A stretch of DNA of 64,000 nucleotides from Anoplolepis gracilipes (lineage: Eukaryota; Arthropoda; Insecta; Hymenoptera; Formicidae). The position numbers were made by a program, and so were the translations under genes. Below, in pieces: positions 1 to 11,200 of this stretch (within the stretch, counting starts at the first letter, position 1; every line of letters begins with the position of its first letter). The notes under the pieces were generated by a model. That model was not told the DNA's origin. It saw only the letters and a list, made by a program, of their open reading frames with translations, and did not search any database. The DNA lies in assembly GCF_047496725.1 (NCBI RefSeq), contig NC_132982.1, forward strand, positions 4,557,501 through 4,621,500, given 5' to 3'.

Positions 1-601
1 AAAAAGTTTTAATTGCGGAATATTCAGAGATTAATAATCATATTCAGAGATTTTTAACAAAAAAATGAAGTCAATAATTTATAAGGCAATAAGATAATAG
101 AAAGAGGAAGTAATCACAAGTCTAGTGTTTGATATTGTTACAATCATCGTGCTGTTTTATATAATTATTATGATTAAAATTTACAAATATTGTCCCAAAG
201 TGTAGAGTACTGATTTCTACTACTTCTGCAAATTTTGTAGGTATATTTTGAGGTAATAAATTATATTGTATCACACATTAAGATACAATAATAATTACTG
301 CAAAATATATCTACATCTATAAGAATATACAATCTATGAGAATACTGTTTAAAGACTTGAATATGTGTAATCAAAACGTAGAAAAATAATACAATACTTT
401 TCCCGTCGATTAACATATTCCTTTCATCACGACAGTGATTACAAGTGAAAACACTTTAAAAAACAAAATAGACGCAGCTTGATAAACTACACAAAATAAA
501 ATGAAGACGTTTGAAGATTTGAGAGACAATATTTTCGACATGCGAGACGCGCTTGCGGTGCAACGTGTTTACACAATTGCACGGCGATCGCACGGTATTG
601 G
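1..601. other. AT-rich upstream flank of the first silk gene
   Basis: I see no gene here. The stretch is AT-rich until about position 530, then GC rises towards the promoter of the first silk gene. In other aculeates silk fibroins sit as a tandem group of about four, so further copies could lie to the left of the window; that is inference from family knowledge and nothing of them is visible here. Confidence 0.5.
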
Positions 602-640
602 TATATAACATGCGAACCACGTTGATCCGGCACCAATCTA
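602..640 (+). promoter_or_regulatory. TATA box and probable start site of silk gene 1
   Basis: TATATAA lies at 602-608. About 30 bases downstream, at 629-638, is GGCACCAATC. The second silk gene has GGCATCAATT about 31 bases after its own TATAAAA. The matching spacing and shared block point to transcription starting at the CA of this block (about 632), giving a 5' UTR of only about 25 bases. Start not measured; inferred from spacing and paralogue comparison. Confidence 0.6.
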
Positions 641-656
641 CGAAGTTCCGTTGAAG

Positions 657-1874
657 ATGAAGATTCCAGCGATACTCGTGACGTCCTTCCTCGCCTGGGG
701 ACTGGCCAGCGGGAATCCTCACCTCCTTAAGGAGTCGGACGCTTCCGCGTCTGCGAGCGCGTCCGCGACCGCGGTTGCCAATGCCAAGAAGAATTTCCAT
801 CCGTTACCGATACCGTTGAAAAGCGAACATCATGGCATCGTAATCGACAAGTCAAAATTCAACATCAGGAAGGTAGTGCTGAGCGCGATCGACGATATCA
901 ATGGCGCTCCTAAGCTCGGTCTGGGATGGAAAAAGGTCAGTTGGGCGCTGGAGAACGCCAAGTCAAACGCGCACGTGACCGCCGAGACGCTGGCACTCAT
1001 CAAGAAGGTTGTGGCGGTTCTCTCGGCGAACTACATCAAGGCGACCAAGATCGCGGCTCACGCGTCCGCTCAAGCACTGGCTGTTGCTAAGGCCGCGGAA
1101 AAAGCGCAGAAGATAGCTCAAGCGAAGGGTAGAGCGGCCTCTGAAGCGCTCTCCGCCTTAACCGAGGCGTCCTCGAAAGCCGAAGCAGCAGCCGCGGCTA
1201 CAGCAGACGCGATCGCACGCACGTACGAGGATGCCAGAGCAGCCAATTCCGCGCAGACCAAGACCAGTGGCGAGGCTGAGAATGCCAATCGCGCAGCGGC
1301 TGCCATCCTCGCAGCTCTCGAGCGCATCGCGGAAGCCTCCGCGGAAGCCAACCAAGCCGCTACCAAGGCAGCTGCCTCCGCCGCTGCCACGTCCGCTCTG
1401 CATGCTAAAGCCAACGCAGCTTCGCAAGCCAACGCTAAAGCAGCCGCCCAGGCCAGAACAGCGTCCGAGGAGGCAGAGTCCGCTCAGACGGCCACCTTGT
1501 CAAACGCACAGCTGACCGCGTCGTTGGCGCAGAAGGCCAGCGCTGATCAGCAGGCAGCCTCCGCCAGGGCTGATTACTTCACCGCCAGAACCGAGGCTGA
1601 CGCCGCTGCACAGGCGTCCGCTATCAACGCGCTCAGGGATGGATTAGTCGTTGGATTAGGAAATGACGCCGGCGCTTCTGCCCAAGGTGCTGCACAGGCC
1701 AATGCTCTCGCTCGCGCCAACGGACATAAACTACATCACGAGAAGGGTCTGCACTTGCCCTTGCACAAGGAACTTGACTGGCAATTGCCCTTGCACAAGA
1801 TCGGAAGCGCGGCTTCCGCCAGTGCATCGGCCAGTGCCGACGCCGAGGCATCCTCGCTCGGAAAAAAATGGTAG
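657..1874 (+). CDS. Coiled-coil silk fibroin (ant type), copy 1
   Basis: Single-exon gene for a 405-residue structural silk protein, spun from larval labial glands in ants and bees. The start is ATG 657; a TTG two codons upstream is in frame, but the paralogue at 4364 begins exactly at the equivalent ATG. Residues 1 to about 19 are a signal peptide (MKIPAILVTSFLAWGLASG). A short Ala/Ser alternating segment follows, then an Ala-dominated core at about residues 95-325 with Lys, Glu, Gln and Asn spaced as in heptads, as expected for bundled coiled coils, almost without Pro, Gly or Cys. The C-terminal part has LPLHK repeats and an Ala/Ser tail ending SSLGKKW. GC is far above the flanks, as usual for abundantly expressed silk genes. 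Length fits ant fibroins (roughly 390-440 aa). I do not assign F1-F4 orthology; F3-like is a guess. Poly(A) signals AATAAA are at 1992 and 2041. Confidence 0.88.
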   Translation: MKIPAILVTSFLAWGLASGNPHLLKESDASASASASATAVANAKKNFHPLPIPLKSEHHGIVIDKSKFNIRKVVLSAIDDINGAPKLGLGWKKVSWALENAKSNAHVTAETLALIKKVVAVLSANYIKATKIAAHASAQALAVAKAAEKAQKIAQAKGRAASEALSALTEASSKAEAAAAATADAIARTYEDARAANSAQTKTSGEAENANRAAAAILAALERIAEASAEANQAATKAAASAAATSALHAKANAASQANAKAAAQARTASEEAESAQTATLSNAQLTASLAQKASADQQAASARADYFTARTEADAAAQASAINALRDGLVVGLGNDAGASAQGAAQANALARANGHKLHHEKGLHLPLHKELDWQLPLHKIGSAASASASASADAEASSLGKKW

Positions 1875-2272
1875 AGGATTTGGATGGAGAGTTTCATCAA
1901 TTTCTTAGTCACTAACGCGGAACAGACACAAATTTCGAGCAATTAATACGTTGTATGTGTTAGAACGCAATTACATACACACACTGGCAGGAATAAAAAA
2001 ATAACAAAAAAATTTGGAGAAATGTGCTACCAAGCGTAATAATAAAAGTCAATTGTCTTAGCAGTTAATGACATTTATTTCCACAAAACCCATATATCCT
2101 ATATACCCATTAATCTTAACGTTTCAAAAATATACTTTTAGTCAAATATGTATCTCTCAAAAAAGTTTGATAGAGAGCTTTCATTTATTACAATGAGATA
2201 TATTTTTATGCGAATAAATTTTTCTCACTTACAAAATTTTGAATTCAGAATTATATTGTCGAAAAATCTAAT

Positions 2273-2316
<44 letters not shown>

Positions 2317-4306
2317 TAACCTTATTCTATTTTGTCATGTAAAAAATTGCCCCTTTAACATATTTAAAAAATATCTTTTAAAGTTTAGTTTTCGAAAATA
2401 ATTTTTTAAAGGATAGGAATCTCACAGATTGTAATTGATTTCTTGAAAACAGTGGTATTGATTAAAATGTTCACAAAATATTTAATGTAAAAAGATGAAT
2501 AAAATAAAAAAATAATTATAAATGTATGAATTATATTAAATAAAAATGAGTAAAATGGATAATAGAAAATATTTCTTTTGCAACTAACTAACCAACTATA
2601 TCTGTTACGTCTGATGTATACATAAACGTATGCAAATATATGTATAAAATAATCTATATTTATGTAATATATAATAATTATTTATCCAAAACTGCTAATA
2701 ATAAAACTCTCCGTCCAATAATCGCGAGCGTTTAAAAAATGTCAAATATAAATATTTTTTTAATATTATTTTGTGACTCGCCGGGTGTATTCAAATGTGT
2801 GTTTTATTATTAGATTTCAAACATTATTAGATTTCAGAATGATCAATATTTGCCCGTAACGTTCTGATAACTGCAAATAAAATACCGCGAGGCAAATTAA
2901 AATAATATTTTAATTGATATCTGCTAATTTAGTTTTTCAGCTGTTGTATATTTTTAAATCTTACAACTTCCTCGATAATTGATAACAGTGTCTGTTCTTG
3001 AGATAACAACTGATAAGCGATAACATTTATGCAAATTGAATCTAATTGCAAGAACAATATTTAAAGAAAAAAGATTTCAATTTAATACCTACATAAATAT
3101 ATGTATATTAATCATTTATAAAAATTAAAATGTTTATTATACTTTAAATAGATTTAAAATTAATAATATATTTTAAATCATAATGAAAGGAAATTTGATA
3201 GATAAATGACTACGAGAAGAATATAAATTATTGTTTTCTATAGCTTTCTATCTTTCTTAAGGTTTTTCTAGTGAAAGATGATTATAGTGATCTTTTTATT
3301 TCTTTAGAAATCTCTTTTAATAAATTTTTAAATAAATGAAATAATCTAAATAATTTTATAGACAATTATATATGTAATTTACCTTTATGTCTATGCTTCC
3401 GTTTCAATGAATTTACATATCTGTTTTTTAAAGTATTTTTTTTAAATACATTTCAACATAAAGGAATAATCTCCTATAGTCTTTACATGATATTGCGTAC
3501 ACGTAGACTATATAAAATATATAAAAATGTAAATATCTTTTTTTATTATGTAATTATAAGACAAAATATTAAAAAATGTAAATACCAATCTATTATATTT
3601 AAAAAATAACTGATAAAAAGTTAATAAAAGAAAAAATTACATATAATTTTGTCACAAACGATTGTCTCTCTTGTTCGTTTAGTTTGTCAATAAATAAATA
3701 ATGCTCACAATTAAATTGTAAGATTTTTAATTCTACTTAAATTTGAGCGTATGATTATGTCAACAATATGCAAATATTTTAACATCATGAACTAATAGTA
3801 TGTACTCTTAAACATCTTCTACTCATATAAACAGATTAGTATATATTAGTTATTTCTGAGAAAAATACAAAAATCTTTTAAAAACTGAAGAATTATCTCT
3901 TAAAATCATGCAGATTCGATAGAATCTACGTGTCTAATTACCTTCTATAAAAAATATAATTTTTTAAACAGTATCTGAGCTAATATCGATTTTTGTTAAA
4001 TGCAGAAAAAAGATGAATAAATTGGTTTTATAATAAAATATAAAAAGTTGAATTAGATAGTTCTTTAGGTGAAATATAAATTTTCAAAAATTAACAACTT
4101 ATATTAATCCGAAATTTCTTCCGGTCGCACGACACGTTGCCGATTTAAGAAAATATAAATGGGAGAAAAAAAACGTATACACACTTAAGCAAACAGGTTC
4201 GACGGGATAAAGAGATTGGATTCGGCGACAGTCTTGTGATAATATTTAGAGGAGTGCACGAGTCGCGGATGCACAACAGGCTGTTTTCACAAATGGCACG
4301 CTACGG
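1875..4306. other. Intergenic region between the silk genes
   Basis: AT-rich spacer with no coding potential. It holds the 3' UTR of silk gene 1 (to about 2090, past AATAAA at 2041-2046), a (TA)n microsatellite near 2276-2305, and upstream sequence of silk gene 2. No transposon structure was recognised. Confidence 0.5.
2276..2305. repeat. (TA)n microsatellite
   Basis: Uninterrupted TA dinucleotide run followed by a short imperfect continuation. Similar runs occur at about 7238-7287, 16239-16282, 20638-20662, 42941-42982 and 48579-48628. Confidence 0.9.
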
Positions 4307-4348
4307 TATAAAATCGGTGGACGACCGATCAGTCGGCATCAATTCTGC
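4307..4348 (+). promoter_or_regulatory. TATA box and probable start site of silk gene 2
   Basis: TATAAAA at 4307-4313, with the block GGCATCAATT at 4335-4344. The A of CAT at 4338 is 31 bases from the TATA start, matching the arrangement at silk gene 1. A TCAGT initiator-like motif also lies at 4329-4333 but is only about 24 bases from the TATA box, so it is less likely. Confidence 0.6.
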
Positions 4349-4363
4349 GAAGTAGCTTCCAAG

Positions 4364-5695
4364 ATGAAGATTCCAGCGATACTTGCGACGTCCCTCCTCG
4401 TCTGGGGTCTTGTCGGCGCCAGCGAGCTCGTCGGATCGGAAGCGAGCGCATCGGCGGCTGCCCAAGCGGAGGCGTCCTCGTTGTCCGGTGGCAAGCTCGG
4501 TGTTTCCGACTCATCCGCCAGCGCGTCCGCCAGCGCAAGTGCCAGCAGTGAAAGCGGTTCTTGGATCCCTTATCACGGTGACCAACACGGGCCGAAGAAG
4601 AGACCTGCCGGGATCGCGATCGAAGGAGCGAAGGTCGGCACCGGAATCAGTAACACCGCGTCCGCATCCGCCGAGGCACTCTCCCGTGGACTCGGCATCG
4701 GACAGGCGGCTGCTGAAGCGCAAGCCGCTGCCGCCGGTCAGGCAGCGATCGCCGCGAAATCGTGCGAGCTAGCCGCTAAGAGCACCGCTCATGCGGTCGC
4801 CCTGGTCGAAGCTGCGGCCAAAGCCGAAGTAGAGGTAGCTAACCGAGCGGCAGAGGCCGTCAAGATGGCAGCTATGACCGCCAAAGCAGCGAGGATAGTC
4901 GAGGAGAATGTGGCCGCCGTGAGGGCAGCCGCCGGTGAGCTGGACCTGGCCGGAAGAGCCGCCGCCGCGGCCGAGGAACGCGCCAACGAGGAATCTGTCG
5001 CGGCCAACGCACGCGCCCAAGCCGAGGCCGCCGCCGCCGCTGAAGCCGAAGCGAAGGCGAACGCCGCCCGGGAGGCAGCCGCCGCTGCCTTGGCCATCGC
5101 TGAGGCCTCCGTCGCCATCGAACACAAAGCCGCCGAGATGACCCGCAAGGCCCAGAATATGCGTCTCAACGCCGAAGCTGCCCTCGCCGTGGCCGCCAAC
5201 GCCCGTGCCATCGCCTCCGCCGAGTCCGAGGCCAGCGTTGACTTGAGCAATCGCGCGGGTGTCGCGCGTTCCGGTGCCGCTGGTGCTGCCGAGGCCAAGG
5301 CGATAGCCACCGACGCGGGTTCTACCGCCGAGATCGCCGCTTACAGCTGGGCCAAGAAGGGCGAGATCACCGATCCCGGCCCTATGCCCAAGATCGTCAG
5401 CGTTACCGCGGGTCTGACCAAGAGCGAGATCGAGGCCATCAAGATCCCTCACGGTCATCACAAAATCCATCAACCTATCCTTCACAAGGAACCTCTTCTC
5501 CACAAAGAACCTATCCTCCTCAAGGAACCTATCCTCCACAAGGGTGGTAGCGCGACATCGTCGGCAGCCGCCAGCGCCAGCGCGGGCGTCGGCACCATCA
5601 GCGGCAAGCATGGTAAACAGATCTCCGCGTCCTCCGCCTCGGCTGAAGCCGATGCCGATGCTAGTAGCTCGGGGCTGAGAGGGTGGTACAAGTAA
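4364..5695 (+). CDS. Coiled-coil silk fibroin (ant type), copy 2
   Basis: Single-exon gene for a 443-residue silk fibroin. The signal peptide begins MKIPAILATSLLVWGLVGA, differing from copy 1 at only a few residues, and the first 20 bases from the ATG are identical. Then come an Ser/Ala-rich linker with alternating SASASAS, a long Ala-rich helical core at about residues 111-330 with heptad-like spacing of charged residues, a His/Pro/Lys segment near residues 365-390 with four tandem LHKEP/LLKEP-type repeats, and an Ala/Ser tail ending SSGLRGWYK. Only one Cys is visible (in ...AAKSCELAAK...), typical of these silks. The protein is thought to assemble with its paralogues into a tetrameric coiled-coil bundle; that comes from family knowledge. 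The 443-aa length resembles the longest ant fibroin (F4 type), a tentative assignment. Probable poly(A) signal ATTAAA is at 5869-5874. Confidence 0.88.
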   Translation: MKIPAILATSLLVWGLVGASELVGSEASASAAAQAEASSLSGGKLGVSDSSASASASASASSESGSWIPYHGDQHGPKKRPAGIAIEGAKVGTGISNTASASAEALSRGLGIGQAAAEAQAAAAGQAAIAAKSCELAAKSTAHAVALVEAAAKAEVEVANRAAEAVKMAAMTAKAARIVEENVAAVRAAAGELDLAGRAAAAAEERANEESVAANARAQAEAAAAAEAEAKANAAREAAAAALAIAEASVAIEHKAAEMTRKAQNMRLNAEAALAVAANARAIASAESEASVDLSNRAGVARSGAAGAAEAKAIATDAGSTAEIAAYSWAKKGEITDPGPMPKIVSVTAGLTKSEIEAIKIPHGHHKIHQPILHKEPLLHKEPILLKEPILHKGGSATSSAAASASAGVGTISGKHGKQISASSASAEADADASSSGLRGWYK

Positions 5696-7234
5696 CGCAA
5701 TTTCACCCACCCCCGATATTGCGTTCCGATGCACACGTAGAAGAACCTTTTAAGCGACGAATATTAATAGACTAGTGAGACGAAGATTAACGCATGCACG
5801 ATTTGACAAAAAAAAAAAAAAATTATAAAAAATCGATTACGTCAGGCAGAAAATTGTGTAAGAATGGAATTAAATTGTTATAGCAGCTAAACTTATTTCC
5901 GAATCTTTCATTTCGACGTCCTTCCTCTATGCACGATCCCCTTTGTAATATTAATTATTAGATGTTTCTTGCAATACTTTTGAGAAGCCAAGCAGAGATA
6001 TTTATGGTTAATATTTTTTCACAGATTTTATTAATTAATATTGCATTATATGCATAAAGCATGCATATATCACATAATCTTTTGTACGGGACATTCGGTA
6101 ATACAGGTAGAACACCTCCATAAAAAGATTAACATTCGAATTAAAAAATTATACAGTCGCGAGTATAATTCTCCGCGTGCGGTTTGAATGTATTATGCAA
6201 CACAATATTGCCTAATATTTCCGCGTAATCTTACGTTACTTGCAAAACATACGATTTATATTATACAAATGGGTCGTGCGCCTTTAAGCAATTCTTTCAC
6301 GCTAAAATGAATCAGCTGTTCACAGCTTTCCTAACGCTTCGTTTACTAATGGTTATTATGCTAATTCTAAGTCCCGAGAAATCTGTATTAATGACGCTTT
6401 AAAATTTATTGATTGTTACCTAATTCGTTTCCAACAAAAAATTTGACAGATAAGTTACCCAAACAACTATCAAGAAGCCGATATGAACACCATTGGTCAT
6501 CCAAGTATCAATATAAAAGATAAAATTATTATAATAAATTATAGAATGCAAATATTATAATAAATTATAGAATCCAAATAATATATCAAAATATTTTTAA
6601 TGTATGTGTTTTAAAAAAATCATAGCCAGAACAAGTTTTTGGCTGAATTTATTAATAGTATAATTACACCCACTTTGTAAATTATTCATTGCAATAAATT
6701 TCAATTTAAATCGATTTTAAGCAGAGAGAAAGAGAGTATGTCGAATTCCATTAAATTTATAAACTTTTAGAATTGTAGAATTTATTTAGCAATTATAATT
6801 CCTGAGATGTCCTCTTTAAATATACGAGACGGTAAGATTCCATAATGGTCCATAAAATTAAACTTGTGATTCACTTTTAGTAACATACACGGATTTTATC
6901 TTCATTAACGTATAAATGAGATCCAAATCTTGTATTAGAAAATAGTCTTTTGTCATATATATTTATATTTTAATGATTATTATGCCATTATTAAGTCTTC
7001 GTAATTGCTGAAAATGAACAGTGTATGTGAATTCCCTATATTATTATCCTAACGCGATAACTATTTTCTTGCACATAGTACGCACGGAACCGCAACGCGT
7101 ATGCACGCATCTTAACATATACATATATGTATATATATATATATAGTGTATGTATTAAAGTATAATCTACCTCGTGGAAATCAGCGAGTCTTAATTTTTA
7201 ATATAATTGAATAATATAATTATAGATCACATAT

Positions 7235-7292
<58 letters not shown>

Positions 7293-8121
7293 TTTATTTA
7301 TTCATTTGTATAGAGTGACTCTCTTTTTCTTATAGTCTTTATAGCAAGACATTTTTCTACATCATATAATTACCTAATGCTTTCATCAAAACAAAACTCT
7401 GTATTAACTTTGACAAAATAGATAAAAACTTCATATTAACACCGCTCTTTTGAAAAAGAGTTAATAGATACATACGTCAAGATTTTGTAATGAATGGAAA
7501 TGAAAGTTGATGACAACTTATTAATTTACGGAGACATGTTTATAGTAATTTTACGATACGCGATAATAAATGGTTGTCAATTACTCTTGCTTATATCATG
7601 TTTTTACATCGATCTATAAATTATCTATGCTACTGATGACTGACCTAAATGAATATATAAAAGGTATCAGCGCAAATTTAAAATAAGATAAAATATTCAA
7701 CATTTCACTCGTAAACTGAAGCAAAATATTCGAGATAATATCTCATACTTTATATATATATATGTCTCGTAAAACAAATAAATAAAATACTTTTCCATCA
7801 TAAAAATTCTTTTTGGAAATATACATTTCTTTGTCTTTTTATATATTTATTTTTTATACATTAATAGCAACCATCAGATACTTTTAATTCTTCTATTCGT
7901 CGGGCAAATTTTACACCGAGACTCCAATACGATCACTCAGTTCCGTTTGTGTAGAATGCATCCCTACCTATCTACCGTGTAAATCCCCCGCGTTTACTCT
8001 TGGTTATCTCCGACACCACTCAAGCTTCGGTCGCGAACGATTCTTCGGTGACTGGTGGTTCAAGAGGTGAGAGACTACGTTGATCTGGTGGGGATAACAG
8101 GGACCCCGCCCGATAGTCGGG
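5696..8121. other. Intergenic region downstream of the silk genes
   Basis: Silk gene 2 3' UTR to about 5900, then AT-rich spacer with (AT)n runs near 7123-7145 and 7238-7287. No further fibroin copy or coding exon was seen, so the silk group ends at this side. Confidence 0.5.
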
Positions 8122-8160
8122 TATAAAATGCCGTCACAGGAATCAGGCCCAACCAGTCTT
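8122..8160 (+). promoter_or_regulatory. TATA promoter of the SVWC gene
   Basis: TATAAAA at 8122-8128, embedded in CGGGTATAAAATG. A CCAGT initiator-like motif has its A at 8155, 33 bases downstream. This gives a 5' UTR of about 94 bases before ATG 8249. The strong TATA box suggests regulated, tissue-specific expression, as for the silk genes. Confidence 0.55.
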
Positions 8161-8248
8161 AATCGAAACAAGAAGCTTAATTTTTCTTTCTCTCCCGTGC
8201 CTAAAGGAAAGGCCCCCAGTGAATCTATCTGTCGTGAATCTCGAGATC

Positions 8249-11200
8249 ATGAAGCCCGTCGTCAGGTTCGCCTTGCTGTGCGCCGCGGTCGTCCTCGTCG
8301 TTGCCGAGGAGATCATAGATCAAGAACGACCGAAAACCTTCCGCAGACTGATTCCCGCCGACGTTCTTCGCGGTGAGTGCATATCTTTTTTTAATTTCCA
8401 TTTGTAAATTAAACTTTTTGAAAGCCGTCTAAATTTATTTCTATTTAATTAATCTTAAATTTCGTCTACGTGTGAAATCTTTGAATTAAGCGCCGATTAA
8501 ATGATAGAAAGATTAGTCAGAAAAATTACGAGTCGCGTTCGATTATTAATAGAATAATAATTATATAATTATTTTAATTTTTTTTCTCTGTGTGTCTAGT
8601 GAAAAATAAATTAAAAAAGATGTTATGTCGGAAAAGAATATTTTTAGCGCGAAATATTTTAATTACTATCGCCTGAACATAAATAATACAGTATTATTAT
8701 TCAATAATTGTACAAGATGATATATTTGTAACAGTATAATTCGCGTTGAATATGCAAACAATTAGTGCGAGTAGTATGTTAATTTGTTGCCGAGACAAGT
8801 GCTACGTTTAGATCGGCGCGTTTTATTGTGAGAAAATTAAAAATAATATATTGCTGATTTATACAGGAAAACCATACAAATAAATCATAATTTACAAATG
8901 TAACATGTTTCAGGTATGTTTATATATGACAAATGTTTACAAGTTAATTTTATTATTTAATTAATTAAGATTTATTAAATAAAATAAAATGAAATATATT
9001 TTTGTTAAACTTATTAATGTGTTTTTAGGATAAATTAATCCCATATAAAAATAATAAAAAATACTTAAAAAATTATGTTCATAAAACGCGAGATTCTGTA
9101 AAATAAATTAACAATATAATTTTTTAAATGCGTTTATACTTGAGGAAGAATATTCTTGCGGAACATCAATTGAGAATCACTGTTAACTGTTTGGCCGAAT
9201 TCAAAGAACAGTACGTACATACATGACCGGCAAGTAGGACGATCGCCATTATTTTCAACCGGTCTCTGAAAGATATTCAACTTTCTTACGATGTCTTGTT
9301 GCGCGTGTTGAACACTCGGAATCCCGGTGACAAATCGCCAAAGTATCGCTAATGTCATTCACAGCGCAAAAGAAAGAGAAAACAGTATAATTTATATTTA
9401 AATCGATCATTTTTAAAACTCATTAGTTCAAAACTGTTATTTTTTTAAGATGAAAAAAATACTTTAAAAGAGTTCGATATAAAATTAATGTAAAATTTTA
9501 AATATTTAATGTAGAACCTAATCCGATTCTTGTAATTAATTCCATATTGCATAAAAAATTACGTTCAATTATTTCCAAAAATAAAATTTACAATTTATCT
9601 GAAATTTTCCATATTTTTTTAGACAATTGTGCTACTGATTTGACTTTGTTCAAAAAAAAGTAAATTACTTATATAAGTTACGGATTAAAAAAGTTAGTTC
9701 TACGTAGACTAAAGATCTTTAATATCGATATCCGGGTGCAAAAAATCACGGACAATTTAATAATCACCACAATCTAGATAACATCTTATAAATCCTTGCT
9801 TATTCTTCACACGTTTCCCCCTTGCACTGACCTTGCGGCGTATATATTACTTTTTTTTTATTTTGTAATAACCGTTTCCTTAATATTCATCCATGCATAT
9901 CTTTGATACGCGTGACTCTCGGCTCTTTTTTTTATCTCGGTTCCTGATTCACACGATGTATTGGCTATTCGCGGCGATATATCTCACGGACAAGTCGAGA
10001 AAAATAGGAATCGCACTTACTCTCCCAAGATCGCGAAACCGCGTGAAAGTTTCGTACCATAAGCATCACCTTATGATCCCCTTGCCAATACCAGTTTTGC
10101 CCCGTTCTTTCTCCCTTGCTCGATATCACTTTCTTCTTTATACGGTCTGTAGGGCGCAGCAATGCGTTTCTCTTTCTCGTTGCGTGTCGAATTGTAGCGT
10201 TAAAAAAAGATCGTTTCAATTATCTCGCGATTAATTAAGGATTATACTAACTTTTATTATATTATTTTATCATTTAATGGAAATTATCATTAAATCAATG
10301 ATAAATAACTAATAACTTAAGGGCTTCCTAGAGAGAAAATCCTTGATATTCGCGTACACGCGTATTCCTTTAATCGATCTTTAATTACCTGGCCTCGGTC
10401 TTTCCTATTTGTTACTAAAGACCCTGGATTTCCATGAATAATTAAATTACTCACGATGACGGAGAAAATTATGCGACCTCGTTGCTCGAATTGTAGCGAA
10501 GGCAGCATCATACTAGGTGTGGAAACTTACGAGAAAGATAGATCTCGCTCTTGATCAAATTTTAAAAGGTTGTAGATGTGCGCGAAGCAAAGATTTTTTG
10601 TATTGAATATGTAACACGAGTAAATCTCGACACACCTTTAGCATGAAAAGTTAACTATGGAACCTTTCATACATTCTTTGTATACATATATTTGCGTATG
10701 AATGCTAATGGTTAAAAGGATTATATTATACTTGAGAGTGAAATTGTGCCGCGCGTAACATTTCCTTCGTACGTTTATCGCATAAAATATCTACGCTATT
10801 TGAAAGCGAAACGTCCGTGAAAACTAACAACCTCGTCTATTCGCCAGAAATGACAACTGGTACATGCGATGAAAGTGCAGGCGGAATCAAAGACCATAAA
10901 ATCGGAGAAAGATCGCCACGTTCGCCTGCATCGCGAGACTTTCGAAAAAAAATTATCAAGAAGCGGGACTCGTGTGATTCTCTGTAATATGATTATAAAT
11001 TATAACGTTTTTCTTTTCTCGTTTATCCTATTAACTTTTTGATTATCGAATTAGATTGGACATGAAATCTTCGCGAAAGATATCGATTCTTCGAATTTTT
11101 AAAAATGTAGATATTTTTGCAATTTTATATTAATAATTTCGATTTAAAAAAAAATAATATTTATGCGATAAAGTACCTTTAATTCCACATACGAGTTTTA

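Noticed and set aside
651..656. TTG two codons upstream as the start of silk gene 1
   Set aside because: The paralogue starts at the equivalent ATG with an otherwise identical signal peptide, and eukaryotic TTG starts are rare.
1118..1432. Ala-rich minus-strand frames opposite silk gene 1
   Set aside because: Same cause: antisense of GCx-rich coiled-coil codons.
4769..5734. Long stop-free frames antisense to silk gene 2, one of 321 codons
   Set aside because: They mirror the Ala-rich GCx codons of the fibroin; low-complexity GC-rich coding DNA produces such antisense frames. No promoter or signal on that strand.
9893..10234. 113-codon plus-strand frame in the SVWC intron
   Set aside because: No recognisable domain, compositionally like translated intron, no splice frame linking it to neighbours.
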